Assembly (NCBI GenBank): GCA_036500345.1
Contig: DASYCE010000024.1
Coordinates: 1 to 35,057, forward strand
Reading direction: 5' to 3'
DNA: 35,057 bases
Source of the DNA: Gemmatimonadales bacterium
Lineage (GTDB): Bacteria; Gemmatimonadota; Gemmatimonadetes; Gemmatimonadales; GWC2-71-9
Shown: positions 1-7,124 of the stretch, in pieces
How positions within the stretch are numbered: the first letter of the stretch is position 1
Layout: each line of letters opens with the position of its first letter
Program-made: the position numbers and the translations under genes
The notes under the pieces: model-generated
Databases searched by the model: none
The model's input: the letters and a program-made list of their open reading frames with translations, nothing else
Told to the model about the DNA's origin: nothing

Positions 1-257
1 GGTGTCCAGGGATCGCCGACGATGTGCAGGAGCTCCGGTCTGGATTGCCGCACCAGTGCGCGTAGACCGCGCCGCGACCACCGAAGGTCCATGGGATTGT
101 CGCGGTCGCCTCTCGTGCTGACGCGGCCGAACTGCAACAGACCATCGGTCTCGACATCGCCGCCGGCGCACGCGACGATTGGTTCGACACCAAGGGCGGC
201 AAGCGAACGCAACACGCCGAGAGGCGTCGTGGCTGGCGATAGAATGAGGACGCGCAC
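1..257 (-). CDS. Glycosyltransferase, GT4-like N-terminal part (partial)
   Basis: Reading leftwards from a GTG at 257-255 gives 85 open codons up to the window edge, so this is the N-terminal part of a gene that continues to the left. The product begins VRVLILSPATTPLGVLRSLA and reaches RPELLHIVGDPWT. This is the usual layout of the first Rossmann domain of GT-B glycosyltransferases: a beta strand with a Gly-rich turn, then a P-(D/E)-(hydrophobic)2-H-(hydrophobic) strand ending in (E/D)PW. Such enzymes transfer a sugar from an NDP-sugar in polysaccharide or lipopolysaccharide assembly; donor and acceptor cannot be told from this fragment. It diverges from the glycosyltransferase at 296, with only 38 bases between the starts, so the two probably share a control region in a surface-polysaccharide locus. 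The catalytic C-terminal domain lies outside the window. An unrelated Rossmann-fold protein is possible but less likely. Confidence 0.72.
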   Translation of the reverse strand, partial: MRVLILSPATTPLGVLRSLAALGVEPIVACAGGDVETDGLLQFGRVSTRGDRDNPMDLRWSRRGLRALVRQSRPELLHIVGDPWT

Positions 258-263
258 CGGACA

Positions 264-288
264 AAGATGGGGAGGTCGCCGCTAAGTT
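264..288. promoter_or_regulatory. Divergent leaderless-type promoter region of two glycosyltransferases
   Basis: On the + strand TAAGTT (283-288) ends 7 nt before the ATG at 296. On the - strand CATCTT (269-264) ends 6 nt before the GTG at 257. Both spacings put the expected transcription start at or next to the start codon, so the transcripts may be leaderless. A GGGGAGGT stretch (270-277) resembles a ribosome-binding site for the rightward gene but lies about 18 nt from its ATG, which is too far. No clear -35 box is visible. Confidence 0.4.
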
Positions 289-295
289 CCACCCC

Positions 296-1381
296 ATGCG
301 AATATTGCACCTCGCCAAGTACTACTGGCCACGCTCGGGCGGAATGGAGCGCGTGGTGCAAGGACTGGCCGAAGGTGCCGCCGAGCGGGGGCACGAGGCA
401 GAGGTCGTCGCCGTCACGTCGTTCGGTGACCCTCAACCGGGACAACGTCGTCGCGCCGCAGTAACGCGGGCGTGGTCGTTCGCGCCCGTCGGTTCCCAGG
501 AGCTGGCGCCGGGCTATGTGCGGGCCGCCTGGAAGCGAGCCGACGTCATTCATCTCCACCATCCCAACTCGCTCGCCGACGTGGCGTACATGCTCCGGCC
601 GTCGCTCGCCCCGCTGGTGGTTACTCAGCACGCGGACTATCCGAGCGTCAAGTACTGGCTGCCGTCCAAGTACGCGCTCTGGCGCGCCGAGGCGATCGTC
701 GTGCCGAGCAAGGCGCACATTGCCCTCTCGCGGGAACTGCGAGGCTTCGAGAACAAGGTGGCGGTGATCCCGTTCGGCATCGACGAGCGCCGCTGGGAGT
801 TGGTCCCGCCGCCGCCGCCTGGAAACCCGCCGCGGGCGCTCTTCATTGGTCGGCTGCTGGCGTTCAAGGGGGTGGATTTCCTCCTCCGGGCGCTCGAACT
901 GGTGCCCGATCTCCGGCTGGACGTCGTGGGGTCCGGCCCGGAGCTACACCGTCTTCGGACGCTTTCCCGGGCCCTGGCAGTGGAAGACCGGGTCAAATGG
1001 TGGGGCGAATACCCCGACGAGGACTTGCCGCGCCGGATGGCCGACGCCGACTTCCTGGTACTGCCGTCCGTCAGCGTCCAGGAGATGTTCGGCATGGTGC
1101 TGCTCGAGGCCATGGCTGCCGGGCGGCCGGTGATCACGACGGCAGTCCCTTCCGGCGTTCGGGAGGTCAACCTCGCCGGCACCACCGGACTCGAGGTGCC
1201 AATCCGGGACGTCGAGTCGCTTGCGGAGGCGATGCGGACGCTGGCGGCCAACGCCAATCTTCGGGAACGATTTGGGAGGGCAGGGAGGGAGCGGGTGCGC
1301 GAACGCTTCACGGTCACGGCGATGGTGGACGCGCACCTCGACCTCTACCGACGCGTCCGGGGCCCCGAAGGCCTCAAGTAG
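296..1381 (+). CDS. GT4-family glycosyltransferase
   Basis: This 361-residue protein has a complete GT-B fold of the GT4 family, typical length. The N-terminus MRILHLAKYYWPRSGGMERV carries the Gly-Gly-x-Glu loop that contacts the acceptor and donor phosphate. VIHLHHPN (about 84-91) ends the N-terminal domain core. The C-terminal nucleotide-sugar domain starts with FIGRLLAFKGVDFLL (183-197), where R186 and K191 are the usual phosphate-binding pair. The E-x7-E motif is E263 and E271 in EMFGMVLLE. Members transfer hexoses from UDP-, GDP- or ADP-sugars with retention; the exact sugar is not predictable. It probably acts on the cytoplasmic face of the inner membrane in envelope glycan assembly. 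It diverges from another glycosyltransferase and is followed by a weak terminator, so it looks monocistronic. The ATG at 296 is chosen because the family motif begins there. Confidence 0.93.
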   Translation: MRILHLAKYYWPRSGGMERVVQGLAEGAAERGHEAEVVAVTSFGDPQPGQRRRAAVTRAWSFAPVGSQELAPGYVRAAWKRADVIHLHHPNSLADVAYMLRPSLAPLVVTQHADYPSVKYWLPSKYALWRAEAIVVPSKAHIALSRELRGFENKVAVIPFGIDERRWELVPPPPPGNPPRALFIGRLLAFKGVDFLLRALELVPDLRLDVVGSGPELHRLRTLSRALAVEDRVKWWGEYPDEDLPRRMADADFLVLPSVSVQEMFGMVLLEAMAAGRPVITTAVPSGVREVNLAGTTGLEVPIRDVESLAEAMRTLAANANLRERFGRAGRERVRERFTVTAMVDAHLDLYRRVRGPEGLK

Positions 1382-1845
1382 TCACCAAATCGTGTTGAAA
1401 ACACTCTTTTTTTACCTAAAACGATGGGGGTGGGGGTATCGGGAATCGCGCGTGTGGAAAACAATCTGGATTAGAATGACGATTCAACGCATTACTCCAT
1501 AAATAGTTATCACTTTCAGATAATGTCGTTTCACGCAAGCCGTTGGGCCGCGATTGGCGGCAAATGGAGTGCCGAAAGCAGTGGAACGAATCCGCATATC
1601 GGCCGCCTCACGTGTCGATAGCGGGGCCAGAACGATGAATCCGGATCTGCGGTATTGGATCCATCACGTGCAATACCGACAGCGGCGACATGTAGATTTC
1701 GAGAATTGGCCCGGCCGTTGCCGGCTCGATGGGCGATCGACGGAATGTCAGAACGGTCGAGCGAGAGCGGAGTGGCCGCAATCGACGGTCGTCTGGGTCA
1801 AAGAATTGTTGATAAACGCGATAATACCTTGATTTACAAGTAGTT
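1382..1845. other. Gene-free, relatively AT-rich intergenic region
   Basis: This 464-nt stretch has no convincing coding sequence; the open frames at 1554-1832 and 1655-1843 have no family resemblance or ribosome-binding site. It is visibly richer in A and T than the rest of the window, most of all at 1382-1535. Structures present are a perfect 8-bp inverted repeat CGGTATTG (1650-1657) / CAATACCG (1671-1678) with a 13-nt spacer, a TTATC (1507-1511) / GATAA (1519-1523) inverted repeat, and two copies of TCACGTG (1608-1614 and 1664-1670). GATAAT (1820-1825), 20 nt before the first tRNA, could be that tRNA's -10 box, but no good -35 goes with it. A small RNA or decayed sequence is possible; nothing specific is recognised. 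Confidence 0.6.
1392..1413 (+). terminator. Short rho-independent terminator after the glycosyltransferase
   Basis: GTGTT (1392-1396) pairs with AACAC (1400-1404) around a GAA loop and is followed by seven T residues (1407-1413). The stem is only 5 bp, so it is weak, but the U-tract and its position 10 nt after the stop codon support it. Confidence 0.5.
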
Positions 1846-1919
1846 GGCCTCGTAGCTCAGGTGGTTAGAGCAGCGGACTCATAATCTGAAGGTCGAGGGT
1901 TCGAATCCCTCCGGGGCCA
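1846..1919 (+). tRNA. tRNA with CAT anticodon (elongator Met or Ile2)
   Basis: A complete 74-nt cloverleaf. The acceptor stem GGCCTCG pairs with CGGGGCC, with one T-G pair, and the discriminator is A. The D-arm is GCTC/GAGC, the anticodon loop CTCATAA reads CAT, and the T-arm is GAGGG-TTCGAAT-CCCTC. The anticodon stem GCGGA/TCTGA has a G-A mismatch at its outer end and one G-T pair. CCA is not encoded and must be added by tRNA nucleotidyltransferase. The D-stem starts with G10-C25 and the acceptor stem is full length with a paired first base, so it is not the initiator. Whether it is elongator Met or the lysidine-modified Ile2 cannot be decided by eye. Confidence 0.95.
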
Positions 1920-1924
1920 TCGGG

Positions 1925-1953
1925 TTGTCACTGGGAAAGAAGGGTGGTATGAT
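1925..1953 (+). promoter_or_regulatory. Sigma-70 type promoter of tRNA-Val
   Basis: TTGTCA (1925-1930) and TATGAT (1948-1953) are separated by exactly 17 nt. Each box matches the consensus at 5 of 6 positions. The predicted start near 1960 lies about 13 nt before the tRNA-Val 5' end, leaving a short leader for RNase P to remove. It begins only six nt after the upstream tRNA, so the two tRNAs can be transcribed separately. Confidence 0.7.
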
Positions 1954-1972
1954 CCCCGCCCCGCTTCTGCGG

Positions 1973-2046
1973 GGGCGATTAGCTCAGCTGGTTAGAGCGC
2001 GCGCCTCACATGCGCGAGGTCGGGGGTTCAAGTCCCTCATCGCCCA
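1973..2046 (+). tRNA. tRNA-Val (CAC anticodon)
   Basis: A complete 74-nt cloverleaf. The acceptor stem GGGCGAT pairs perfectly with ATCGCCC, and the discriminator is A. The D-arm is GCTC/GAGC, and the anticodon stem CGCGC/GCGCG closes loop CTCACAT, giving anticodon CAC, which reads GTG. The T-arm is GGGGG-TTCAAGT-CCCTC with one G-T pair. The 3' CCA is not encoded. A 7-bp hairpin, ACCACCC/GGGTGGT (2056-2073), follows ten nt downstream and may mark the 3' processing region. Confidence 0.96.
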
Positions 2047-2136
2047 TCGGTCCGAACCACCCCGCTGGGTGGTGTAGGGTCGCCGAGTCAGTCAGCGAGT
2101 GGAGCCTCCCGGGCTGGCTCGGAACGGTAGAAACAG

Positions 2137-2175
2137 CGTCGGCCGCATCAGAATCCCTGATGCGGCCGACGTTTT
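2137..2175 (+). terminator. Strong rho-independent terminator after the tRNAs
   Basis: A perfect 15-bp stem, CGTCGGCCGCATCAG (2137-2151) with its complement (2157-2171), closes a five-base loop and is followed by TTTTATAT. It ends tRNA-Val transcription. It also lies between that tRNA and the convergent kinase gene that stops at 2236, so it may reduce leftward read-through as well, although the - strand lacks a comparable T-tract. Confidence 0.9.
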
Positions 2176-2235
2176 ATATGCCCGCGCCCGCCGTTCGGGT
2201 GGGAATGTGGACAGGTCGACTGTGGAGAACTCGAT

Positions 2236-3237
2236 CTACGCTCCTTCGAGTTCGTCCAACGCTCCAAGAATCTCGGCCGCGGACACCGTCGCAGTTCCCA
2301 GCTTCCCGACCTCCACTCCTGCGGCAACATTCGCGAGCCACACGGATTCGGCGACGGTCGCACCTGCCGCAAGGCCGAGCGCCGTCCATGCGGCAACGGT
2401 GTCACCGGCGCCGGAAACATCGAAGACGTCCCGTGCAACACTCGCCGCCCGCCGCAGGGGATGCGAAGGCGATACCAGCGCGACACCTTCAGCGCCGAGG
2501 GTGAGGAGAAGATGCTCCGTGCCGAGCCGCTGGCGAGCGTCCTCGAGATCGGCGTCGTCGCCACTGAAATGGGTATTCAGCGCCGTCTCCAGTTCGCGGC
2601 GATTGGGCTTGAAGACGGTGGCGCCGGAATACGCGAAGAAGTTGCGGATCTTCGGATCGACGACAACGGGAATCCCACGGGCGCGTCCCGCGGCAACGAG
2701 TTCGCCGGCCATCGCGGCATCAATGGCACCCTTGTCATAGTCCTCGATCAGCAGGACGTCGCACTCGGCGAGCACGGCGTGCGCCGAGGCAAGGAGCGCT
2801 TCGCGCTGACGAGCCGGGAGCGGATTGGTCACCTCGCGATCGAGGCGGACCACCTGCTGGCCGCGAGCGACGATGCGGGTCTTGGACGTCGTTGGCCGGC
2901 CGGCGATGGTTACCAATCGGTTGACGGGGACGCCGAGCGCCTGAATCGCCTGGATCAGCGATCGGCCGGCGTCGTCGTCGCCGACGACTCCTGTCAGCTG
3001 GGGGCGGGCACCAGCGGCCACGATGTTGGCGGCAACGTTTGCGGCGCCGCCGGGAGCGAGGCGCTCATCCTCGACGGTCACGACGGGAACAGGCGCTTCC
3101 GGGGAAATCCGGTCGGCGTCACCGAGCAGGTACCGATCGAGCATCACGTCGCCGATCACGCCGATCCGGGTGGCGCGCATCGCCGCCAGGATCTGCTCGA
3201 CGCGGGTCCGGTGGACCGGCGGCAGCGGAGTCGTCAT
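2236..3237 (-). CDS. hldE: D-glycero-beta-D-manno-heptose-7-phosphate kinase (PfkB family)
   Basis: This 333-residue ribokinase/PfkB-fold enzyme matches the kinase half (RfaE1) of HldE. It phosphorylates D-glycero-D-manno-heptose 7-phosphate to the 1,7-bisphosphate in ADP-heptose synthesis for the lipopolysaccharide core. Markers are GDVMLDRYLLGDADRISPEA (29-48), substrate loop PGGAANVAANI (62-72), TTSKTRIVA (116-124), EDYDKG (165-170), VFKPNRRE (208-215) and the anion hole DVSGAGDT (273-280) with D279 as catalytic base. The length fits the kinase domain alone, so the cytidylyltransferase half is absent and must be encoded elsewhere. The gene stands alone, divergent from the asparaginase. TACCTT lies 6 nt before the ATG, suggesting a leaderless transcript. 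Another sugar kinase of the same family is possible, but the RISPEAPVPVV stretch is characteristic of RfaE1. Confidence 0.88.
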   Translation of the reverse strand: MTTPLPPVHRTRVEQILAAMRATRIGVIGDVMLDRYLLGDADRISPEAPVPVVTVEDERLAPGGAANVAANIVAAGARPQLTGVVGDDDAGRSLIQAIQALGVPVNRLVTIAGRPTTSKTRIVARGQQVVRLDREVTNPLPARQREALLASAHAVLAECDVLLIEDYDKGAIDAAMAGELVAAGRARGIPVVVDPKIRNFFAYSGATVFKPNRRELETALNTHFSGDDADLEDARQRLGTEHLLLTLGAEGVALVSPSHPLRRAASVARDVFDVSGAGDTVAAWTALGLAAGATVAESVWLANVAAGVEVGKLGTATVSAAEILGALDELEGA

Positions 3238-3243
3238 GCGGGG

Positions 3244-3249
3244 AAGGTA
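3244..3249 (-). promoter_or_regulatory. Putative -10 element of the heptose kinase gene
   Basis: TACCTT on the - strand ends 6 nt before the ATG at 3237. The predicted transcription start falls on or next to the start codon, and there is no Shine-Dalgarno sequence in the gap (CCCCGC). No -35 box is evident. Confidence 0.42.
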
Positions 3250-3318
3250 GCGCCGGGACGAACACCGCCGCGAGCGTTTCGTGCCGGAAAGTTGTTCGGC
3301 CGGCCGGACCGATCCGGG

Positions 3319-3324
3319 TATCTT
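3319..3324 (+). promoter_or_regulatory. Putative -10 element of the asparaginase gene
   Basis: TATCTT ends 8 nt before the ATG at 3333, and no Shine-Dalgarno lies in the gap (GCCCGCCG). The predicted transcription start is at the start codon. A TTGTTC at 3292-3297 is 21 nt upstream, too far for a classical -35. Confidence 0.42.
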
Positions 3325-3332
3325 GCCCGCCG

Positions 3333-4334
3333 ATGAATGATCTCAATGTGACGGTGACCCGCGGCTCGATCGCAGAGTCGGTCCATCCGGTTTCGGCCGC
3401 AGTTGTCACTGCGGATCGTGAAATCGTGGCGCACGCCGGTGATCCCGGCCTGGTGACCTATTGGCGATCGGCTTCGAAGCCGTTCCAGTTGATGCCGCTC
3501 CTCATTGACGGCGGCGTGGAGCGATTTGCTCTCGACCGGCCCATGATCGCGCTTGCCTGTGGGTCGCACAACGCCGAGTCGGTGCATCGCGAAGTTGGTG
3601 CGCGGTGGCTCTCGGCGATCGGGGCAACTGAAGCCGACCTGGCGTGCGGTGGTCACCCGTCGCTCTGGCCCGCCCTGGCTGACGCGATGGTGCACGACGA
3701 CGTCGCGGCGACTCCGCTCTGGAGCAACTGCTCGGGAAAACATGCCGGCCTGCTCGCACTGGCGCGTCTGCACGGATGGGGGCCGTCAGGATACGAGGAA
3801 CGATCGCATCCGGTGCAGCAGCGCGTCGCCGAGTCGGTGGCCGAATGGAGCGGTCTCCCGATCGACGAGCTCCAGTGGGGGATCGACGGCTGTACCGCTG
3901 CTGCGGTGGCGCTACCGCTTCATGCCATGGCCGCGGCGTACGCGCGACTCGGCAGCCGAGACGACTCGCCCGCGCAATTGATCCGGGACGCGATGATCGG
4001 CGATCCGTACCTTGTTGCCGGGGCTGAGCGCCTCGACACCGTGTTGATGGAAGCGTGGCCCGGCGAGGTGATCGCGAAGATCGGTGCAGAGGGTGTGTAC
4101 TCCGCAGCACTGCCGCGCGCCGGCGTGGGTCTGGCCCTCAAGGTGCACGACGGTGACATGAAAGCTGCGTGCGTCGCATTGGTCGGTCTGCTCGAACAGG
4201 TCGCCAGTCGACTGAAGATCGATGCGGCGTGGCCCGACCATGCGCTCACGCCGTGGCGCCTTCCACAGATTCGCAACACTCGCGGCATCGCGACCGGCCA
4301 GTTCGAGTTGCGAGGGACGCTGCAGTGGCGGTAG
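3333..4334 (+). CDS. L-asparaginase, Asparaginase_II (Rhizobium-type) family
   Basis: This 333-residue protein hydrolyses asparagine to aspartate and ammonia, judging by family. All key residues known from the Rhizobium etli type are present with the same spacing: S46 and K49 in WRSASKPFQ, S78 in ACGSHNAE, C133 and K136 in NCSGKHAG, and C187 in GIDGCTAA. In that family the serines and lysine are catalytic, and the Cys-Lys-Cys set binds zinc. There is no signal peptide, so it is cytoplasmic. The frame is open further upstream, but the ATG at 3333 is chosen because homology starts with NVTVTRGSIAESVHPVSA and a -10-like hexamer sits just before it. Its end overlaps the next gene by 10 nt. Some members are annotated as metabolite repair enzymes, so the physiological substrate is not proven. 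Confidence 0.88.
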   Translation: MNDLNVTVTRGSIAESVHPVSAAVVTADREIVAHAGDPGLVTYWRSASKPFQLMPLLIDGGVERFALDRPMIALACGSHNAESVHREVGARWLSAIGATEADLACGGHPSLWPALADAMVHDDVAATPLWSNCSGKHAGLLALARLHGWGPSGYEERSHPVQQRVAESVAEWSGLPIDELQWGIDGCTAAAVALPLHAMAAAYARLGSRDDSPAQLIRDAMIGDPYLVAGAERLDTVLMEAWPGEVIAKIGAEGVYSAALPRAGVGLALKVHDGDMKAACVALVGLLEQVASRLKIDAAWPDHALTPWRLPQIRNTRGIATGQFELRGTLQWR

Positions 4335-4969
4335 CGGAAGGCGCGCTCGATCGAGCGACCGCCGCACTCATCGCGCTGGCCGCCACCGCCGCGTCAGGCA
4401 ACAGGGACGAGGTCCGATCGGCCGTCGACGCCGCGATCGCCGCTGGTGTCGCGGCGCGCGCGGTTGATGAACTGATCTTGCAATCGGTGCTGACACTCGG
4501 GTGGCCGCGTGCCCTGGTCGCCGCCGAGGTGTGGCGCGCCGCCAGCGGTGCCGCGCCAACCGGTGGCGACGATGGACTCGACTACACCGAGCATGCGGCG
4601 TGGGCCGAGCGCGGTGAAGAGACGTGCCGGGTGATTTACGGCGAGAGCTTCGAGAAGCTGCGCCGCAACGTGCGGGCGCTCCACCCCGCGCTCGAACAAT
4701 GGATGATCATCGAAGGATATGGCCGCACGCTGTCGCGGCCCGGGCTGGCGTTGCCGGTTCGTGAACTGTGCACCGTGGCGCAGATCGCCGTCCTCGATGC
4801 GCCGCGACAACTGCATTCGCACCTCCTTGGTGCAGTGCGTGCAGGCGCGTCGATCGAAGCGGTCGAGGCGACGCTCGGGCTGGTCCGACCGATGGTCCAT
4901 CCGGCGGACCTGGCGGTGATCGAGGACCTCTGGGACAAGGTCCGATCCGCAGCGGTGGGCAGGTCGTGA
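4325..4969 (+). CDS. Carboxymuconolactone decarboxylase (CMD/AhpD-like) family protein
   Basis: An all-helical protein of 214 residues with two CMD-like halves. The first half (about 10-70) includes RSAVDAAIAAGV and ELILQSVLTLGWPRAL. The second (about 140-205) includes VRELCTVAQIAVLDAPRQLH, then HLLGAVRAGASIEAVEAT. The redox C-x-x-C of AhpD peroxidase partners is missing: only C149 is near that position, with H164 and H166 in the usual histidine place. A peroxiredoxin-reductase role is therefore unlikely. CMD proteins that keep the histidine may be lactone decarboxylases or other hydrolases; the function here is unknown. The GTG at 4325 is the best start because it lies inside the asparaginase end and no other start fits the domain edge. 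It overlaps obgE by a GTGA. Co-expression with asparaginase and Obg is implied by the overlaps. Confidence 0.75.
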   Translation: MAVAEGALDRATAALIALAATAASGNRDEVRSAVDAAIAAGVAARAVDELILQSVLTLGWPRALVAAEVWRAASGAAPTGGDDGLDYTEHAAWAERGEETCRVIYGESFEKLRRNVRALHPALEQWMIIEGYGRTLSRPGLALPVRELCTVAQIAVLDAPRQLHSHLLGAVRAGASIEAVEATLGLVRPMVHPADLAVIEDLWDKVRSAAVGRS

Positions 4970-6027
4970 GTTTCGTCGACTCGGTCGTGATCGAAGTGGC
5001 GGCGGGCGACGGTGGCGACGGCGCGTGTTCGTTCGCGCGGTTCAAGTACCGTCCGAAGGGCGGTCCTGACGGCGGCGACGGCGGCAGCGGCGGCTCCATC
5101 TACGTTCGCGCCGAAGCGAACCTGTCGACGCTGCTCGACTATCGATATCACGCCGTCTGGCGCTCCGATCGCGGTGTGCATGGCAAGGGAAAAACGAAGA
5201 CCGGCGCGTCGGCGGCCGACGTGATCCTCCCCGTTCCGCCGGGAACGGTCGTCGAGGATGAGGCCACCGGCGCCCGGCTTGGCGATCTAGTCGATGCAGG
5301 CGATCAGGTCCTGGTTGCCCGTGGCGGGCGCGGTGGCCGGGGGAATGCGAGATTCACGTCGTCAACCCACCAGGCGCCGCGTGAATGGGAACCGGGTGGG
5401 AAGGGTGAAGCGCGCCGCCTGGTATTCACGCTGAAGCTGATCGCCGACGTCGGTCTCGTCGGCGAACCCAATGCGGGAAAGAGTACCCTCCTCTCGGTCA
5501 TCAGTGCCGCGCGTCCCAAGATCGCGGACTATCCCTTCACCACGCTCGAGCCAAACCTCGGCGTCGTCGGTTTGTCGGGATCGCGGAGTTTTGTCGTCGC
5601 CGATATCCCGGGGATCATCGAGGGTGCTCACGCGGGAAAGGGATTGGGGCTGCGCTTTCTCCGCCATGTCGAGCGGACCCGCGTGCTGGCATATCTCGTC
5701 CCGCTCGACCAGGACGATGCTGATGCGGTCTACCGGCGGCTCCGTCGCGAAGTCGCGCTGTACAGCGAAGAACTCGCCGCCAAGCCGCATCTGGTTGTCC
5801 TGACGAAGCGCGATACGCTGGACCCGTCGACGCCATTGCCGGCGATCGACGCACCCGACGCGCTGCGCGTCATGGCGATCTCCAGCGTGTCGCGAAGCGG
5901 TCTCGACGAATTGACTGAAGTCCTGTGGACCGTGGTGCAGCACGTCCGGGCCACGAGCGACGATGATGAGGATGATGCAGATGACGACGGACTCGACCAG
6001 CGGAGGGCAACAGACTCAGAGCTCTGA
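4966..6027 (+). CDS. obgE: Obg GTPase (ribosome assembly)
   Basis: This 353-residue GTPase acts in late 50S ribosome assembly and links growth to nucleotide state. The glycine-rich Obg fold covers about 1-157 (VAAGDGGDGACSFARFKY, GGPDGGDGGSGGS, ARGGRGGRGNARF). The G domain has P-loop GEPNAGKST (166-174), switch I around PFTTLEPNLG (190-199), G3 DIPG (213-216) and G4 TKRD (280-283), with SSVS (306-309) at the G5 position. The C-terminus is only a short acidic tail (about 331-343, mostly Asp and Glu), not the full OCT domain of some Obg proteins. The GTG start overlaps the stop of the CMD gene as GTGA, and its own 3' end overlaps dprA, so translation is probably coupled. The protein is cytoplasmic and ribosome-associated. 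Confidence 0.96.
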   Translation: MSFVDSVVIEVAAGDGGDGACSFARFKYRPKGGPDGGDGGSGGSIYVRAEANLSTLLDYRYHAVWRSDRGVHGKGKTKTGASAADVILPVPPGTVVEDEATGARLGDLVDAGDQVLVARGGRGGRGNARFTSSTHQAPREWEPGGKGEARRLVFTLKLIADVGLVGEPNAGKSTLLSVISAARPKIADYPFTTLEPNLGVVGLSGSRSFVVADIPGIIEGAHAGKGLGLRFLRHVERTRVLAYLVPLDQDDADAVYRRLRREVALYSEELAAKPHLVVLTKRDTLDPSTPLPAIDAPDALRVMAISSVSRSGLDELTEVLWTVVQHVRATSDDDEDDADDDGLDQRRATDSEL

Positions 6028-7114
6028 TCCCGAGGATCGCCTCGCGTACATCACGCTGGGACTCGTCCCCGGCCTCGGAGCGCGCCGGATCGGGCGACTC
6101 CTTTCACGATTCGGGAGCGCTCGCGCGGTGTTGGCAGCGAGCAGCCGCGACCTGGCGGCGCAACTCGGAATGACTCCCGCGGCTACCACATCGATCACCT
6201 CGGCTTCTGCGCGCCAAGCCCTTGCCATTCTCGCGACCGCGGAACAGCACGGCCAGCAGATCCTGGTGCCGGCCGATGACGAGTTTCCTGCCACCCTTCG
6301 GTCGATCCCCGATCCGCCGGTCCTCCTCTTTGTTCGGGGGACGCTCGACGCACTGCGGCGGCCCGCCGTCGCGATCGTCGGAAGCCGGAGCCACTCCGGA
6401 TACGGTGCCGAGGTCGCGGCCACGATGGCGAACGCCGCGGCGCACGCCGGAATTGTTGTCGTGAGCGGGATGGCCCGCGGACTCGATGCCGTGGCACAGA
6501 ACACCGCCCTCGACGTCGGCGGTATGTCGATCGGCGTCCTGGGTACCGGCGCCGATATCGTCTATCCGCTGGAGAATCGATCGCTGTTCGACCGGATCGT
6601 CGGGAACGGTCTCCTGCTGACCGAGCACCCACCGGGCGAGCAGGCGTTTCGCGGCGCATTTCCCCGGCGCAATCGGCTCATCAGCGGACTCGCGCGCGTC
6701 CTGGTGGTGATCGAGGCAGCAGCAGGATCGGGAACGCTCGTCACCGTGACCTCAGCGCTCGAACAAGGCCGCGAAGTCCTCGTCGTCCCGGGCCCGATCA
6801 CGAGCCGGACCTCGGTGGGGACCAATCAGCTCCTCCGTGACGGGGCGACGCCGCTGCTCGCGCCCGACGATCTCCTGCGCGCATTCGGGCTCGTGTCGAC
6901 GACGGTCTCCGAACCGCGATTGGAGCCGCCTCCGTGCAATCTGTCGCCCGACGAGGCGCGCGTGCTCTCGGCGATCTATGGCACACCGCGGTCGGTTGAT
7001 GCGATCGCCGACGTGGCCGGTTTGCCGATCGGGATGGTGCTCGCGACGCTCCTTGGACTCGAACTCGGCGGATTGATCACGCAACTCGCCGACGCCACGT
7101 ACCAGCGGCGATAA
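5981..7114 (+). CDS. dprA: DNA-processing protein DprA
   Basis: DprA loads RecA on incoming single-stranded DNA in natural transformation. The product has an N-terminal helix-hairpin-helix-like segment (ITLGLVPGLGARRIGRLLSR). A Rossmann-like core follows, with VAIVGSRSHSGYGAEVA, VVSGMARGLDAVAQN, GTGADIVYPLENRSLF, FPRRNRLISGLARVLVVIEA, GSGTLVTVTSALEQGREVLV and VPGPITSRTSVGTNQLLRDG. A C-terminal winged-helix DML1-like domain (about the last 60 residues) completes it. The length of 377 residues is typical. Several in-frame ATGs lie close together at 5963-5981; 5981 is chosen because GAGG stands about 9 nt upstream. The start lies within the acidic tail of obgE. The other competence genes are not in this window, so transformation ability is not shown. 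Confidence 0.95.
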   Translation: MTTDSTSGGQQTQSSDPEDRLAYITLGLVPGLGARRIGRLLSRFGSARAVLAASSRDLAAQLGMTPAATTSITSASARQALAILATAEQHGQQILVPADDEFPATLRSIPDPPVLLFVRGTLDALRRPAVAIVGSRSHSGYGAEVAATMANAAAHAGIVVVSGMARGLDAVAQNTALDVGGMSIGVLGTGADIVYPLENRSLFDRIVGNGLLLTEHPPGEQAFRGAFPRRNRLISGLARVLVVIEAAAGSGTLVTVTSALEQGREVLVVPGPITSRTSVGTNQLLRDGATPLLAPDDLLRAFGLVSTTVSEPRLEPPPCNLSPDEARVLSAIYGTPRSVDAIADVAGLPIGMVLATLLGLELGGLITQLADATYQRR

Positions 7115-7124
7115 CCGTAACCGG

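Noticed and set aside
1554-1843. Two small open frames before the tRNAs
   Set aside because: They have no ribosome-binding site or family resemblance and overlap each other in different frames.
1846-2046. Genomic-island attachment site at the tRNAs
   Set aside because: No integrase and no repeated copy of either tRNA 3' end was seen in the window.
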